Source of the DNA: Vicia villosa
Lineage: Eukaryota; Streptophyta; Magnoliopsida; Fabales; Fabaceae
Reading direction: 5' to 3'
NCBI RefSeq assembly: GCF_029867415.1
Contig: NC_081183.1
Coordinates: 64,616,336 to 64,680,335, forward strand
Length of the DNA stretch: 64,000 nt
Shown: positions 1 through 8,457 of the stretch, in pieces
Layout of the letters: each line of letters begins with the position of its first letter
Numbering within the stretch: position 1 is the first letter of the stretch
Position numbers and translations under genes: made by a program
Notes under the pieces: generated by a model
Seen by the model: only the letters and a program-made list of their open reading frames with translations
Database searches by the model: none
Told to the model about the DNA's origin: nothing

Positions 1-1
1 T

Positions 2-424
2 CCTTTCTCCCTTGTATATGGCATGGAGGCAGTCCTACCTATAGAGGTTGAGATTCCATCAATGAGAGTCTTGATGGAGGCAAAATTAACAGAAGCCGAG
101 TGGTGTCAAAGCAGATTCGATGAATTGAACTTAATCGAAGAAAAGCGCATGACAGCTTTATGCCACGGACAGCTATATCAACAAAGAATGAAGAAAGCTT
201 TCGACAAAAAGGTTCGACCTCGCACAATCAAAGAAGGCGACCTTGTACTCAAAAAGATTCAATCTTTTCTCACAGACTCGAGAGGGAAATGGACTCCCAA
301 TTATGACGGCCCCTACGTGGTCAAGAGAGCTTTCTCAGGAGGAGCCTTAATACTCACGACTATGGATGGAGAAGAATTCACCCGTCCTGTGAACGTCGAC
401 GCAGTCAAGAAATACTTCGCCTAA
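2..424 (+). CDS. Ogre element A integrase, C-terminal part (open at window edge)
   Basis: This is the C-terminal end of a Ty3/gypsy (Ogre/Tat) integrase, which inserts retrotransposon cDNA into the genome. The frame is open from base 2, so the protein starts outside the window and no internal ATG is a real start. It matches the end of the element B integrase (16176-18104) almost residue for residue, including VEIPSMRVLME, EWCQSR and MTALCHGQLYQ. A GPY/F-type module is visible (NYDGPYVVKRAFSGG). The catalytic DDE part lies upstream of the window. The frame ends cleanly at TAA 422-424, at the same place as in element B, so the C-terminus is intact. Confidence 0.9.
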   Translation, partial: PFSLVYGMEAVLPIEVEIPSMRVLMEAKLTEAEWCQSRFDELNLIEEKRMTALCHGQLYQQRMKKAFDKKVRPRTIKEGDLVLKKIQSFLTDSRGKWTPNYDGPYVVKRAFSGGALILTTMDGEEFTRPVNVDAVKKYFA

Positions 425-445
425 ATAAACAAAAAGAACAGCTCG

Positions 446-594
446 CTAAGTTGAAAACTCGCAAAGAGCGACTTAGGCAAAAAAGAGCGTCTCGGTGAAT
501 CGAAAACCCGAAAGGGCGATTCAGGCAAAAGTTAGAGACATAAAAAATAAATAATCAATCCCGGTAAACTTAAAACCCGAAAGGGGTAGTTTAC
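446..594 (+). repeat. Three tandem stem-loops just after the Ogre A integrase stop
   Basis: Hairpin 1 (446-476): arms CTAAGTTG and CGACTTAG with an inner CTC/GAG pair. Hairpin 2 (496-523): arms TGAATCG and CGATTCA, then AAAA, then CCC-GAAA-GGG. Hairpin 3 (564-594): arms GTAAACT and AGTTTAC with inner CCC-GAAA-GGG. Each is followed by (G)GCAAAA. Element B has three equivalents at 18127-18273 with different but still complementary arms. The pairing is read directly from the sequence; an RNA role is inference. Confidence 0.75.
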
Positions 595-1449
595 GCAAAA
601 GTTAGGGATATATGGCAAGTAACTGTGTTCAGGACAAACTTGATCATTCAAAATCCATAGCGGAGTGTTCATCAGCAGTAGGTCATCTTCTACGAAGCAC
701 GAATACAGCGCAACTTGGAGTGGAAGGGAAAGATAACGGTCGTCACGTTTCATCGTAGCCCTTTTCCCGAAAATTACCAATTTCCAACTTTGTAAATACT
801 CCATGGAATCAAGCATTTGGCTGATTACCATTCCATATATAATAATTTGAGCCTTGTGCTTTTCCTTTGCAATCTAGTCTTATTCAGTTTCTTGAAATGC
901 ATTTTAAGTTTAAACCGTCATTTTCTTGAAACAAATGTTTTCATAAAATAAAAATGAATTTACTTGCAAAAATAAAGGTGAAATTTCTTTCTAAGGTTTA
1001 CGAACAATAGGAAGAATGCAAACAGTTGCTCCGAGAACGGTTGAGACTCCGGGAACCAATATTTCCCCATGAGGTCGCTTTGCGAACATCTCCCGATGAC
1101 GGATCTTTACTTCAATTCATATTACTTACTTCGGACAGCGGACAACTGATAACCAGATATTCCCGAGAGAGTTCGAACTCCAAGAAGAGGACATCTTCTG
1201 ATCCACAAGAATTTCAGTCGTATCATAGGATTTCACATCCGCGACAATTCTATTCACATTCACTTTACATTTTATAATTGTCATAATATTCATGCATACA
1301 TTACATCACAATTGCATAGTCAAATTAGGCTTTTAATCATGAGAATGCCCGAGTCATGAGGGCATGAACTCAAGTTTCCCCTGCAAACACTGGAGAAACT
1401 TTTTCCTTCAAGACAACGATCCATGTAAAGAGGTTTCCCCAAGCAAGTC

Positions 1450-2108
1450 AATAAATGGTGGTCTCCCTCAAAGAGATAGTTTGTTCACTTTTGGAATCCC
1501 TCAGCCGAGAATCTCCTGCAGAGCGACATTCGACAGTCTTCTTCAGATAAGATAGTCTGCTTCACATTCCGGAACTCCCTACAGATCTACAAATGATTCC
1601 CCGAGCGGAGTCAGCAAATGATAGTCTTCATCCAGAAGATAGTTCAGATTCCCCAGCAAAGTCAGCAAATGGCAGTCTCTTTCAGCAGAAGACAGTTTGC
1701 TCACTTTCTATCATAACAAAGTCAGCAAATGGCAGTCTCTTTCAGCAGAAGACAGTTTGCTCACTTTCTATCATAACAAAGTCAGCAAATGGCAGTCTCT
1801 TTCAGCAGAAGACAGTTTGCTCACTTTCTTTCATGACAGGGTCGACGAATGGCAGTCTCTCCCAGTAGAAGACAGTTTGCTCCCCTAGCAATTGGCAAAT
1901 GGCAGTCTTTTCCCCAAGAAAAGACAGTTTGTCTGCTAAATACTCAAGAGATCGACAAATGGCAGTTTCTTCAAACAGTTTGTCTGTTTCTGGGATGCTT
2001 AACTCCCCACAGAGTCGATGAATGGCAGTTTTCCTCTTAGGAAAATAGTTCGTTGATTCCCCAGGCATCAGTTAACGAATGGCAGTTTTCACCCCGAAAA
2101 CAGTTCGT
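1450..2108 (+). repeat. Degenerate tandem array (about 60-bp unit) of TGGCA-loop hairpins
   Basis: The lines at 1681 and 1741 are identical 60-mers, and the 1801 line is a close variant. Diverged copies extend on both sides. Each unit contains an inverted repeat of the form CAAA-TGGCA-GTCT...AGAC-AG-TTTG. Well-paired copies lie at 1665-1700, 1896-1931, 1954-1984, 2013-2055 and 2075-2108. Stem arms differ between copies but stay complementary, while the ATGGCAG segment is nearly constant. The short ORFs crossing this block in two frames follow from the period being a multiple of three. Confidence 0.85.
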
Positions 2109-2194
2109 CCGCCTTCAAACGAAGTCATTAGCCCCTCAAAAGATCATGGGCCCATATGACAATCTTTCAAAGACGTCAAGTCAAAAGGGAAGAT

Positions 2195-2655
2195 GGTGAA
2201 GTTTCTTTACTACCGTCGAATGGCAATCTTATCTCCAAGCGCTGATAGGAAGTTTGACGAGGAAACAAACCGGTGAAGTTTCTTTACTACCGTCGAATGG
2301 CATCTTATCTCCAAGCGCTGATAGGAAGTTTGACGAGGAAACAAACCTTTGAAGTTTCTTTACTACCGTCGAATGGCATCTTATCTCCAAGCGCTGATAG
2401 GAAGTTTGACGAGGAAACAAACCGGTGAAGTTTCTTTACTACCGTCGAATGGCATCTTATCTCCAAGCGCTGATAGGAAGTTTGACGAGGAAACAAACCT
2501 TTGAAGTTTCTTTACTACCGTCGAATGGCATCTTATCTCCAAGCGCTGATAAGAAGTTAGACGAGGAAACAAACATTTGAAGTTTCTCTACAGCCGTCAA
2601 ATGGCATCTTACCTCCAAGCGCTGGTAAGAAGTTTGATGAGGAAACAGACCTTTG
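2195..2655 (+). repeat. 76-bp tandem repeat, six copies, in Ogre A 3' UTR
   Basis: Copies start near 2199, 2275, 2351, 2427, 2503 and 2579, the last one diverged. The junction between copies alternates (ACCGGTG, ACCTTTG, ACCGGTG, ACCTTTG), so the unit of recent duplication was a 152-bp dimer. Each copy again contains an ATGGCA segment between paired arms: outer CGTCGAA with TTTGACG, inner CTTATC with GATAGG or GATAAG. The last copy has CTTACC with GGTAAG. Confidence 0.9.
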
Positions 2656-2946
2656 GAGATTTTCTCTTTATCTGAGATATTGTCCAAACGCAACTAAGAC
2701 CAGTTTCGAGATTTGGACATCCGGAACGAGAGGAGGTTGTTTACCTTTTTCTAAGTATCAACACTTAGTTAAAGAAGATGGATTGCGCATCCTACATTGC
2801 CATCCATTCTCCAGAATCCACATCAAGTATTTCTACAGGAGTTTGTCTCCTCATCCCCCGCCAAGCGCGACAACAGGATCAAATCATGCAAAGATTTTAT
2901 CAATTACAACATCTCAGGAGCGCCCCAAAATTCGGGCATTCTTTGA

Positions 2947-3027
2947 TATTTAAGTCTCTTTTACGCAGGAGAGATCGAGATCTCAATCTCTCTCCCTCTA
3001 GATAAAAGAAACTTAAATAGGGGCATC
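2947..3027 (+). promoter_or_regulatory. Ogre A polypurine tract inside a long inverted repeat
   Basis: The plus-strand primer region (AAAGAAACTTAAATAGGGG) lies directly before the LTR start TGTCATACCC. Its ACTTAAATA (3011-3019) pairs with TATTTAAGT at 2947-2955. With the adjoining TCTTTT/AAAAGA the stem reaches about 15 bp with one mismatch. Element B has the same arrangement at 20091-20163. The polypurine-tract call rests on position, purine content and identity with element B. Confidence 0.8.
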
Positions 3028-3667
3028 TGTCATACCCTAATTTTTGACCCCCCTGAGATGACATATCTTCAGGATTTTTCATCAGGTCAAGACAAGTACC
3101 CAGAGCAGTCATTTCTCCATCTGGTACCTAATCGAGGATGCTCAAAGACAAGAAAGCTCAGGCAAAGGATCAATTAATACAAGGATTAGTCCCTAATACA
3201 ATCATGAGGCTCAAAGACTTCACTTTTCTCATCTATGATTGATTAGACATCCAGTCATATGAGTACAGGTTTACTCAGGTCACCAGACTAGGGTTCTGAG
3301 CCTATCAAGGACTGAAATCAGGGATCACATTTGGGAAAACCTAAAAAACCTCAGAGGGTCATTCAAAGACATCAATCATCTTCAAATAACTCATATTACA
3401 AGGTCTACTGGACATCACACTTCAATTCAAAGTCTACAGTCATTACTTTCACATGGTCGACAAATTAGGGTTTTTGACCTAATTCACCAAGATAGTTGAC
3501 TTCTGATCAGGGCATGAATCCAAAACTCAAGACATGATTCAAGGATCTCTACTACCTCCATATAATCCATTTATATCATCCATTTGTGGAGAAGATCTTA
3601 TTTCTACACAAAAGCCCAAAAATTCACTTTGTCAGGAAAAAGTCAACTGTGAAGGATCATCATTGCC
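3028..3667 (+). repeat. Ogre A 3' LTR, first 640 bp only
   Basis: Starts with TGTCATACCC, as does the complete LTR at 20172. Stretches such as CAGGGATCACATTTGGGAAA and AAAAAGTCAACTGT recur in the same order in both LTRs, with much more divergence than between the two LTRs of element B. Similarity stops near 3667, where CACTA-type sequence begins. The rest of this LTR must lie beyond the transposon, in or past the assembly gap. The exact boundary is uncertain by about 15 bp. Confidence 0.8.
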
Positions 3668-3698
3668 AAATTTAAGGCTTTTAGCAGCACCCCTACGA

Positions 3699-4023
3699 AA
3701 GCGCTTTTAGGAAAAGCGCTGGCATAGGCTTCGCTAAAGACAAAATTAAAAAACACGCTAAAAAAGCGCTCTAATAGTGGGGGGGTATGAAAGCGCTTTT
3801 AAGAAGCGCTCTGGTAGGGGGGGTTATGAGAGCGCTTTTCAAAAGCGCTCTGGTAGGGGGGGGTACGAAAGCGCTTTACAAAAGCGCTCTGGTAGGTGGG
3901 GGGAACGTGGGGGGAACGAAAGCGCTTTTCAAAAGCGCTCTGGTAGGGGTGTTTAATGAGAGCGCTTTTTTTCAAAAGCGCTGGTAAAGACCAGGCTATG
4001 AGAGCGCTTTCCAGAAGCGCTTT
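3699..4023 (+). repeat. CACTA subterminal repeats built on AGCGCTTTT / AAAAGCGCT
   Basis: About seven units, each an inverted repeat of AGCGCTTTT and AAAAGCGCT separated by a few bases, spaced by CTGGTAGG-type linkers. Subterminal arrays of this kind are the binding sites for the TNPA-like protein in En/Spm elements; that function is carried over from the family. ORFs over this block come only from the repeat. Confidence 0.8.
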
Positions 4024-5636
4024 AGTAGCCTTATTACTAAAATTAAAACCAAAAACACGCTTCTACTGTTTCTCACTTTCTCTCTTTCTTTTTCTCTCTG
4101 CACGCGAACCAGAAACCCCACCCCTCACCGTCGTCGGTCCTCCGTCAACCTTATCGGTCCTCCGTCAACCTTATCGGTCCTCCGTCCACCACCATCGCGC
4201 GAACTTCTTCTCCTCCGTCCACCACCATCGTTTCGTCTCCGTCTCTTCTCCTCTGGTAGCAACTTGCTTTGCGCCACCCAGGTATCACACTTCTCATAGC
4301 TTTTAACAAAACCCTAGATGTATCAATGTATCCTTGTGATTCTGAATTTGATGGAATGCTCTTTTCTTAAGGCCTTTGATATATATATATATACATAATA
4401 TTTCTGTTAGCAATTGCCTAGTTCCAGAAACGTGTGATTTTAGGTGATAGGGTTTGTTCCAGAAACTTCTAAGTGATAGGGTTTTGAGTTCTGTTGAACT
4501 GTGAAATGGTGGCTGTTGGATTGTTTGGGGTCTGCTTGTATGGTTTTCACAAAATATAAATTTAACCTCTTCTTATCTTTTGAGTTCTGTTCCATAGAGA
4601 GGCTCTTATTCTTAATTTGTGGTCTCCATTTATGTCCTTAGCCTCTTCTTATCTTAGTACAATTGAAATTGTTAGTCTCTTGTTATCTTAGTAGAATTGA
4701 AATTGTGAGTAAAGTTTCTTGACTGTTGTATAAGATATATGTTGTGTGTGTATGAGATTGAGAGTGATGGTATATATTGTACAATAAATTGGCTTGTTCA
4801 AGGATGCCAAGTACTGTAAAGTATGAGAATGACAGCACATAGAGAAATTAAATAATAAATAATATATAATAATAGTAATAATATATACCTTATGAGAGTT
4901 GAATTAATGAGGAAGAGAGAAGGTAAAGAATGAAACAAGAGTGAGTTAATGTATATAGACAAGGATGATTCATAAGGTTTGCTTTTGAGCAAAAAGTTTT
5001 ATAGCTTCGTGTTAGTAGTGGTGTATTTAATTAACTGCATCGTGTGTCTTGTGTTAGTAGTGTTAGTAGTGGTGTATTTAATTAACTGCATCATGAGCTA
5101 TTCACCCATTCTTATTATAATCATACATTGAATTGAATTTCTTGTATAGGTCTGACTGGATTGATAACTTTGGATCTCTTTGGAGCTCGTATCATTGACT
5201 CTGGTACTACATATTTAGGAGTATGTACACACATCAAACTATTGTTGATTTCCTTTGTTCAATCGATTTTGTCTTGGTGGTTACTAACTTTGTGAATTTG
5301 CTATAGGGGTAACTTGTGTATAGTGAAAGTTTGATCGTTTCCCAGCCTAGTTCGACGTTTGGCGTTTTCTTGAGTTCGGTAACATCCGAGGTAAATTTCT
5401 TTCTCAAATTACTGGTATTATGATGAATTTGTCTGAAATTGTGTGATTATATATGTTACGTTTTATTGCTTCGGATTCATTCCGTTTATACTTTGCGTTT
5501 TGACAGAAACACATTAGTTTTATGTGTTTAGAGAGTTAATATAGGAGGTACTTACTAACTTTGTGAATTGAATTCGCCATAGGGGTTACTTGTGAAGAGT
5601 GGAAGTTTGACCGTTGTTGTTTAGCTTAATTAAGAC
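4024..5636 (+). other. CACTA 5' non-coding region
   Basis: No convincing CDS. A pyrimidine-rich stretch (4070-4270) with three copies of a TCGGTCCTCCGTC motif looks like a transcribed leader, and CACCCAG followed by GTATCA near 4280 resembles a splice donor. Two internal duplications are visible: GTGGTGTATTTAATTAACTG occurs near 5020 and 5070, and a roughly 55-bp segment ending in AAGTTTGA(T/C)CGTT occurs at 5283-5338 and 5551-5612, just before the transposase start. The exon structure of the leader cannot be settled. Confidence 0.5.
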
Positions 5637-6176
5637 ATGGATAAGACATGGATGAATTCAAACCGATTGTCGAAAGAGTACGAGAAAGGGGTATGGGAAT
5701 TTGTTGAGTTTGCGGTTGCGAACTCCAAAGACCCGCTTCGAATGCCGTGTCCTTGCTTGGGTTGCTGTTATGCCGGGGGTAAGGTTGACGGGAATCAGTT
5801 GGGATCTCATTTACTACGGTTTGGAATTGATAGAAGTTATACATGTTGGACAATGCATGGTGAGAAAAGTACCGGGAATGCTGGGTCGAGGTGTAATAGG
5901 AAGTATGCTTCAAACGACGATTGCACAGACACATACGATTATGATCGAGTCGAAGAGATTGCAGAAGCGCTGGAAGAAGATCTAGCGGATTGTCCCAAAA
6001 TGTTTGAGAGGTTGGTAAGCGATGCAGAGAAACCGTTGTATGATGGTTGTTCAAAATTCACAAGATTGTCTGCGGTGTTAAAGTTGTACAACTTAAAGGC
6101 GGACAATGGATGGTCGGATAAAAGTTTCACAGAGTTATTAGCCCTTATGAAAGATATGCTACCAGAGGATAATGTT
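5637..6176 (+). CDS. CACTA TNP2-like transposase, N-terminal part (cut by gap)
   Basis: Opens with MDKTWM and reads as the transposase-associated domain of En/Spm TNP2 proteins, with a CPCLGC cysteine cluster near residues 37-42. It runs into the conserved segment before the catalytic domain (KLYNLKADNGWSDKSFTELL and LLKDMLPEDN-like). The frame is open for 180 codons up to the N run; residues beyond it in this frame are artefact. The protein would cut and join transposon ends. The catalytic DDE region is not present in the window. A second ATG at 5649 could also serve. Confidence 0.85.
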
Positions 6177-6276
6177 NNNNNNNNNNNNNNNNNNNNNNNN
6201 NNNNNNNNNNNNNNNNNNNNNNNNNNNNNNNNNNNNNNNNNNNNNNNNNNNNNNNNNNNNNNNNNNNNNNNNNNNN
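6177..6276. other. Assembly gap, exactly 100 N
   Basis: A run of 100 N is a usual placeholder for a gap of unknown size. It joins the middle of a CACTA transposase exon to the middle of an Ogre LTR. The missing sequence should include the rest of the CACTA, probably the rest of Ogre A's LTR, part of element E, and at least 3.7 kb of Ogre B's 5' LTR. Confidence 0.95.
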
Positions 6277-6359
6277 TGTTCATGTACTTGTTCATATTTG
6301 TTCGTACTTGTTCATATTTGTGTTTGTGTATACTTGTTCAACTTAGTACAACACTAGGT

Positions 6360-6640
6360 TCCCCATAGCCTCCTATTGGGCTTCGTGCAAAGAATCTCCC
6401 TAGTTTAGGTTAGGACATAGAGTATGGTTTCCCGGTGAAATCGCTCTAAGGGCTCAAACCAACTATACCATGCCTCCTCTTGGGCTTTGTACAAACGACT
6501 TGTCCCTCCCATAGCCTCCTCTTGGGCTTACAATGCAAGGACCATGGATTGTCCCTCCCATAGCCTCCTCTTGGGCTTACAATGCAAGGACCCTCAGATA
6601 GCCTCCTCTTGGGCTTCGTACAAGGACCCACGGGCTTCTT
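6360..6640 (+). repeat. LTR array of AGCC-TCCTCTTG-GGCT units
   Basis: Five units in which AGCC or its remnant is followed by TCCTCTTG (TCCTATTG in the first) and GGCT, at roughly 40-100 bp intervals. Each unit can form a short hairpin with a constant loop. The same array is in the 3' LTR at 24004-24285. It lies downstream of the LTR TATA box, so it would be in the RNA leader. Confidence 0.7.
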
Positions 6641-6744
6641 ATAAGCATCCCAAATATCCAAATCAAATACCCTAGGAGATTAGACATTTTTCATCTCTAT
6701 GATAAGAGTATCTCTTCTATATCATCACAAACAATCAATCAATC

Positions 6745-6965
6745 AAACTTTTTTTCCACAAGGCTGGCTAATCAATCAAACTTTTTCTTGCCACAAGACT
6801 GGCTAATCAATCAAACCGTTTTGCCACCGTACTGGCTGATTAATCAAAGTTTTTGTCACAAGGCTGACTTCATTGAAACTTTTGCCACGAGGCTGGCTGA
6901 TTAATCAAAACTTTTTGTCACAAGGCTGACTTCATTGAAAGTTTTTGCCACAAGGCTGGTTAAAC
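6745..6965 (+). repeat. LTR array of seven GCCA-CAAGGC-TGGC hairpins
   Basis: Seven units of about 30 bp. Arms are GCCA/TGGC in most and GTCA/TGAC in two (near 6855 and 6917), around a loop that is usually CAAGGC or CGAGGC. Linkers are AATCAATCAAAC or TTCATTGAAA. The 3' LTR repeats the array at 24390-24605. In the genomic RNA it would lie about 700 nt before the primer site. Confidence 0.75.
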
Positions 6966-7647
6966 AAAAAAAAAACATCTTTATCATTCTAAGCGCCATA
7001 AGTGGCACAGCCCAGGGCTTATAATGAAAATATTTTCAAACAAAAATCAAACAGATGTATGTGATGATATAGATTAGATACATCGAACATTTAGATGACA
7101 TTTGTCTCTTTTCCTTTGCTTCCACTAGCATAAGTGGGAACTACGATTGCTCTGACTTTCTCAACATCCCTTTGAGAATACGTAGGCACAAGGTCGTATC
7201 CTTGGCGAGCAAAAATTCTCTCTCAAACCATTCAAACCTTAGCACCCGTAGACCCCGAGCTACAGATGCTCTGGTTCCCTCTAAGGGATATGTATGCAGA
7301 GGATCGCGACGATCTTTGCGAGCATGATCAAACAAACACCTTAGGTCCCACCTATCTCACAACAGAACCTCTCAATAACATGGAATGAAAAACATAGCAA
7401 AGAAACCTATAGAGTACTATAGATATGTTGGGTGCTAATACCTTCCCTTCGTATAACCAACCCTCTTACCCGGAATCTCTCCCCCACTTTTTAGGTTATT
7501 GCAACTTTTTTCCTTTTCCTACTTTGGAAATAATAAAAAGTTTGGTCGGAACAAAAGAAAAATCATTTTTTGAGCACTCGAGCCCAAAGAAGGCATCAGG
7601 TGTCTCATCCCGAAAAAAGATAACGATTTTTCCCCGCGACAGAAAAA

Positions 7648-7667
7648 TGGCGACTTCACTGGGGACC
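7648..7667 (+). promoter_or_regulatory. Ogre B primer binding site (Arg-tRNA type)
   Basis: TGGCGACTTCACTGGGGACC begins 6 bp after the LTR end and is complementary to the 3' end of a plant tRNA ending in GTCGCCA, as described for Ogre (tRNA-Arg). Element E has the related TGGCGACTCTATTGGGG in the same place on the other strand. Confidence 0.85.
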
Positions 7668-8457
7668 ATCTTTTTATTGTTTCCAAAGGAAGGGTTAATT
7701 CTAATTGTTATGTTTTTGTTTGTGTTACATGTGTGGTTCTGGTTCTGTTACATGTGTGGTTCTGTTACAAGTGATACATTATGGACAAATCCTAACCCGG
7801 ATTAAGTACACATAAGAATTAGGTGGAGGGTATAGTCATGTACAGGCGTACGTGAGAATCCTTCCGCTCAGTGGAGGTTCCTTGTTGGTAATATATGTTT
7901 AGCATGTTTCGTAGCGAAGACATTATTGCTTTCATTGAACTGTAGAAGCTGAGTTGGCCGTAGAACCCCAACTCATCCTGGCCTTATTAGGTTGTGGCGC
8001 AGAAACTATTCAGGTGAAGACTTGGATTAGTTGTCATGCGGAGAGCCACACTCAGACGAGTTTTTCTTGAGAATATTGCTGGCTCACAAGTTTAATTGTG
8101 CAAGCCGGTAATATCCGAAAGAAAAATGTAGACTCTGACGTATCAGTAGAACATGTTGTGCAGGTGATTAACTAGAACTATCCCATGTTTGGTTCTCTGA
8201 CCTCATGCTCCTGACGTTGGGCCTTTGAACCTATGCGTTACCATGTTTGCGTTACCATGTTTGTGTTACCATGTTTGCGTTACCATGTTTGCGTTACCAT
8301 GTTTGCGTTGCCATGTTTGTTTTACCATGTTTGAATATGTGGCATCCATGCATCCATGCATTCATACATTCATTAAAAAAACCCATCTTTTTCCATAAAA
8401 ACATGATTTCTCCAAAAATTTAGAGAATTTTCTTTGCAAACATTATAGGATTAAGTT
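7668..8457 (+). other. Ogre B leader with a 14-bp minisatellite
   Basis: Non-coding stretch between the primer site and ORF1. At 8234-8331 a 14-bp unit (GCGTTACCATGTTT) is repeated about seven times with one-base variants. Short duplications of GTTACATGTGTGGTTCTG (7726-7765) also occur. No ORF of note. Confidence 0.75.

Larger units (their letters stand above)
425..3005 (+). other. Ogre A 3' untranslated region
   Basis: About 2.6 kb between the integrase stop and the polypurine tract, with no credible coding sequence. It holds three stem-loops right after the stop, a block shared with element B (the 20-mer gtaaatactccatggaatca lies at 792-811 here and 18476-18495 in B), two tandem arrays, and an inverted repeat around the polypurine tract. 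A long, fast-changing 3' UTR with tandem repeats is an established feature of Ogre elements and a known source of satellite DNA. Small ORFs here are read-through of the repeats. Confidence 0.85.
3668..6176 (+). mobile_element. CACTA (En/Spm) DNA transposon, left part
   Basis: Interrupts the Ogre A LTR and runs into the N gap. Evidence is the array of AGCGCTTTT-type subterminal repeats (3699-4023), typical of Fabeae CACTA elements, followed by a TNP2-type transposase start at 5637. A canonical CACTA terminal motif is not seen at the left edge, so the terminus is degenerate or slightly truncated. The right half and target duplication cannot be seen. Orientation is plus. Confidence 0.8.
6277..7641 (+). 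repeat. Ogre B 5' LTR, 3' part
   Basis: Matches 23919-25284 nearly base for base and ends in CGCGACA, where the two copies diverge (GAAAAATGG here, CCTGTAACA after the 3' LTR). The missing 5' part lies in the gap. It contains two hairpin arrays described separately. Short ORFs on either strand are present in both LTRs and are not credible genes. Confidence 0.95.

Noticed and set aside
1593..2693. Set of short ORFs with repeated peptides on both strands
   Set aside because: Translations of the 60-bp and 76-bp tandem repeats; they overlap in several frames and have no independent support.
3668..3700. Canonical CACTA terminal inverted repeat
   Set aside because: No CACTACAAGAAA-like sequence at the left edge; CATTGCCAAATTT is too weak a match to claim.
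5626..6054. 142-aa minus-strand ORF
   Set aside because: Antisense to the CACTA transposase exon, which is clearly the real frame.
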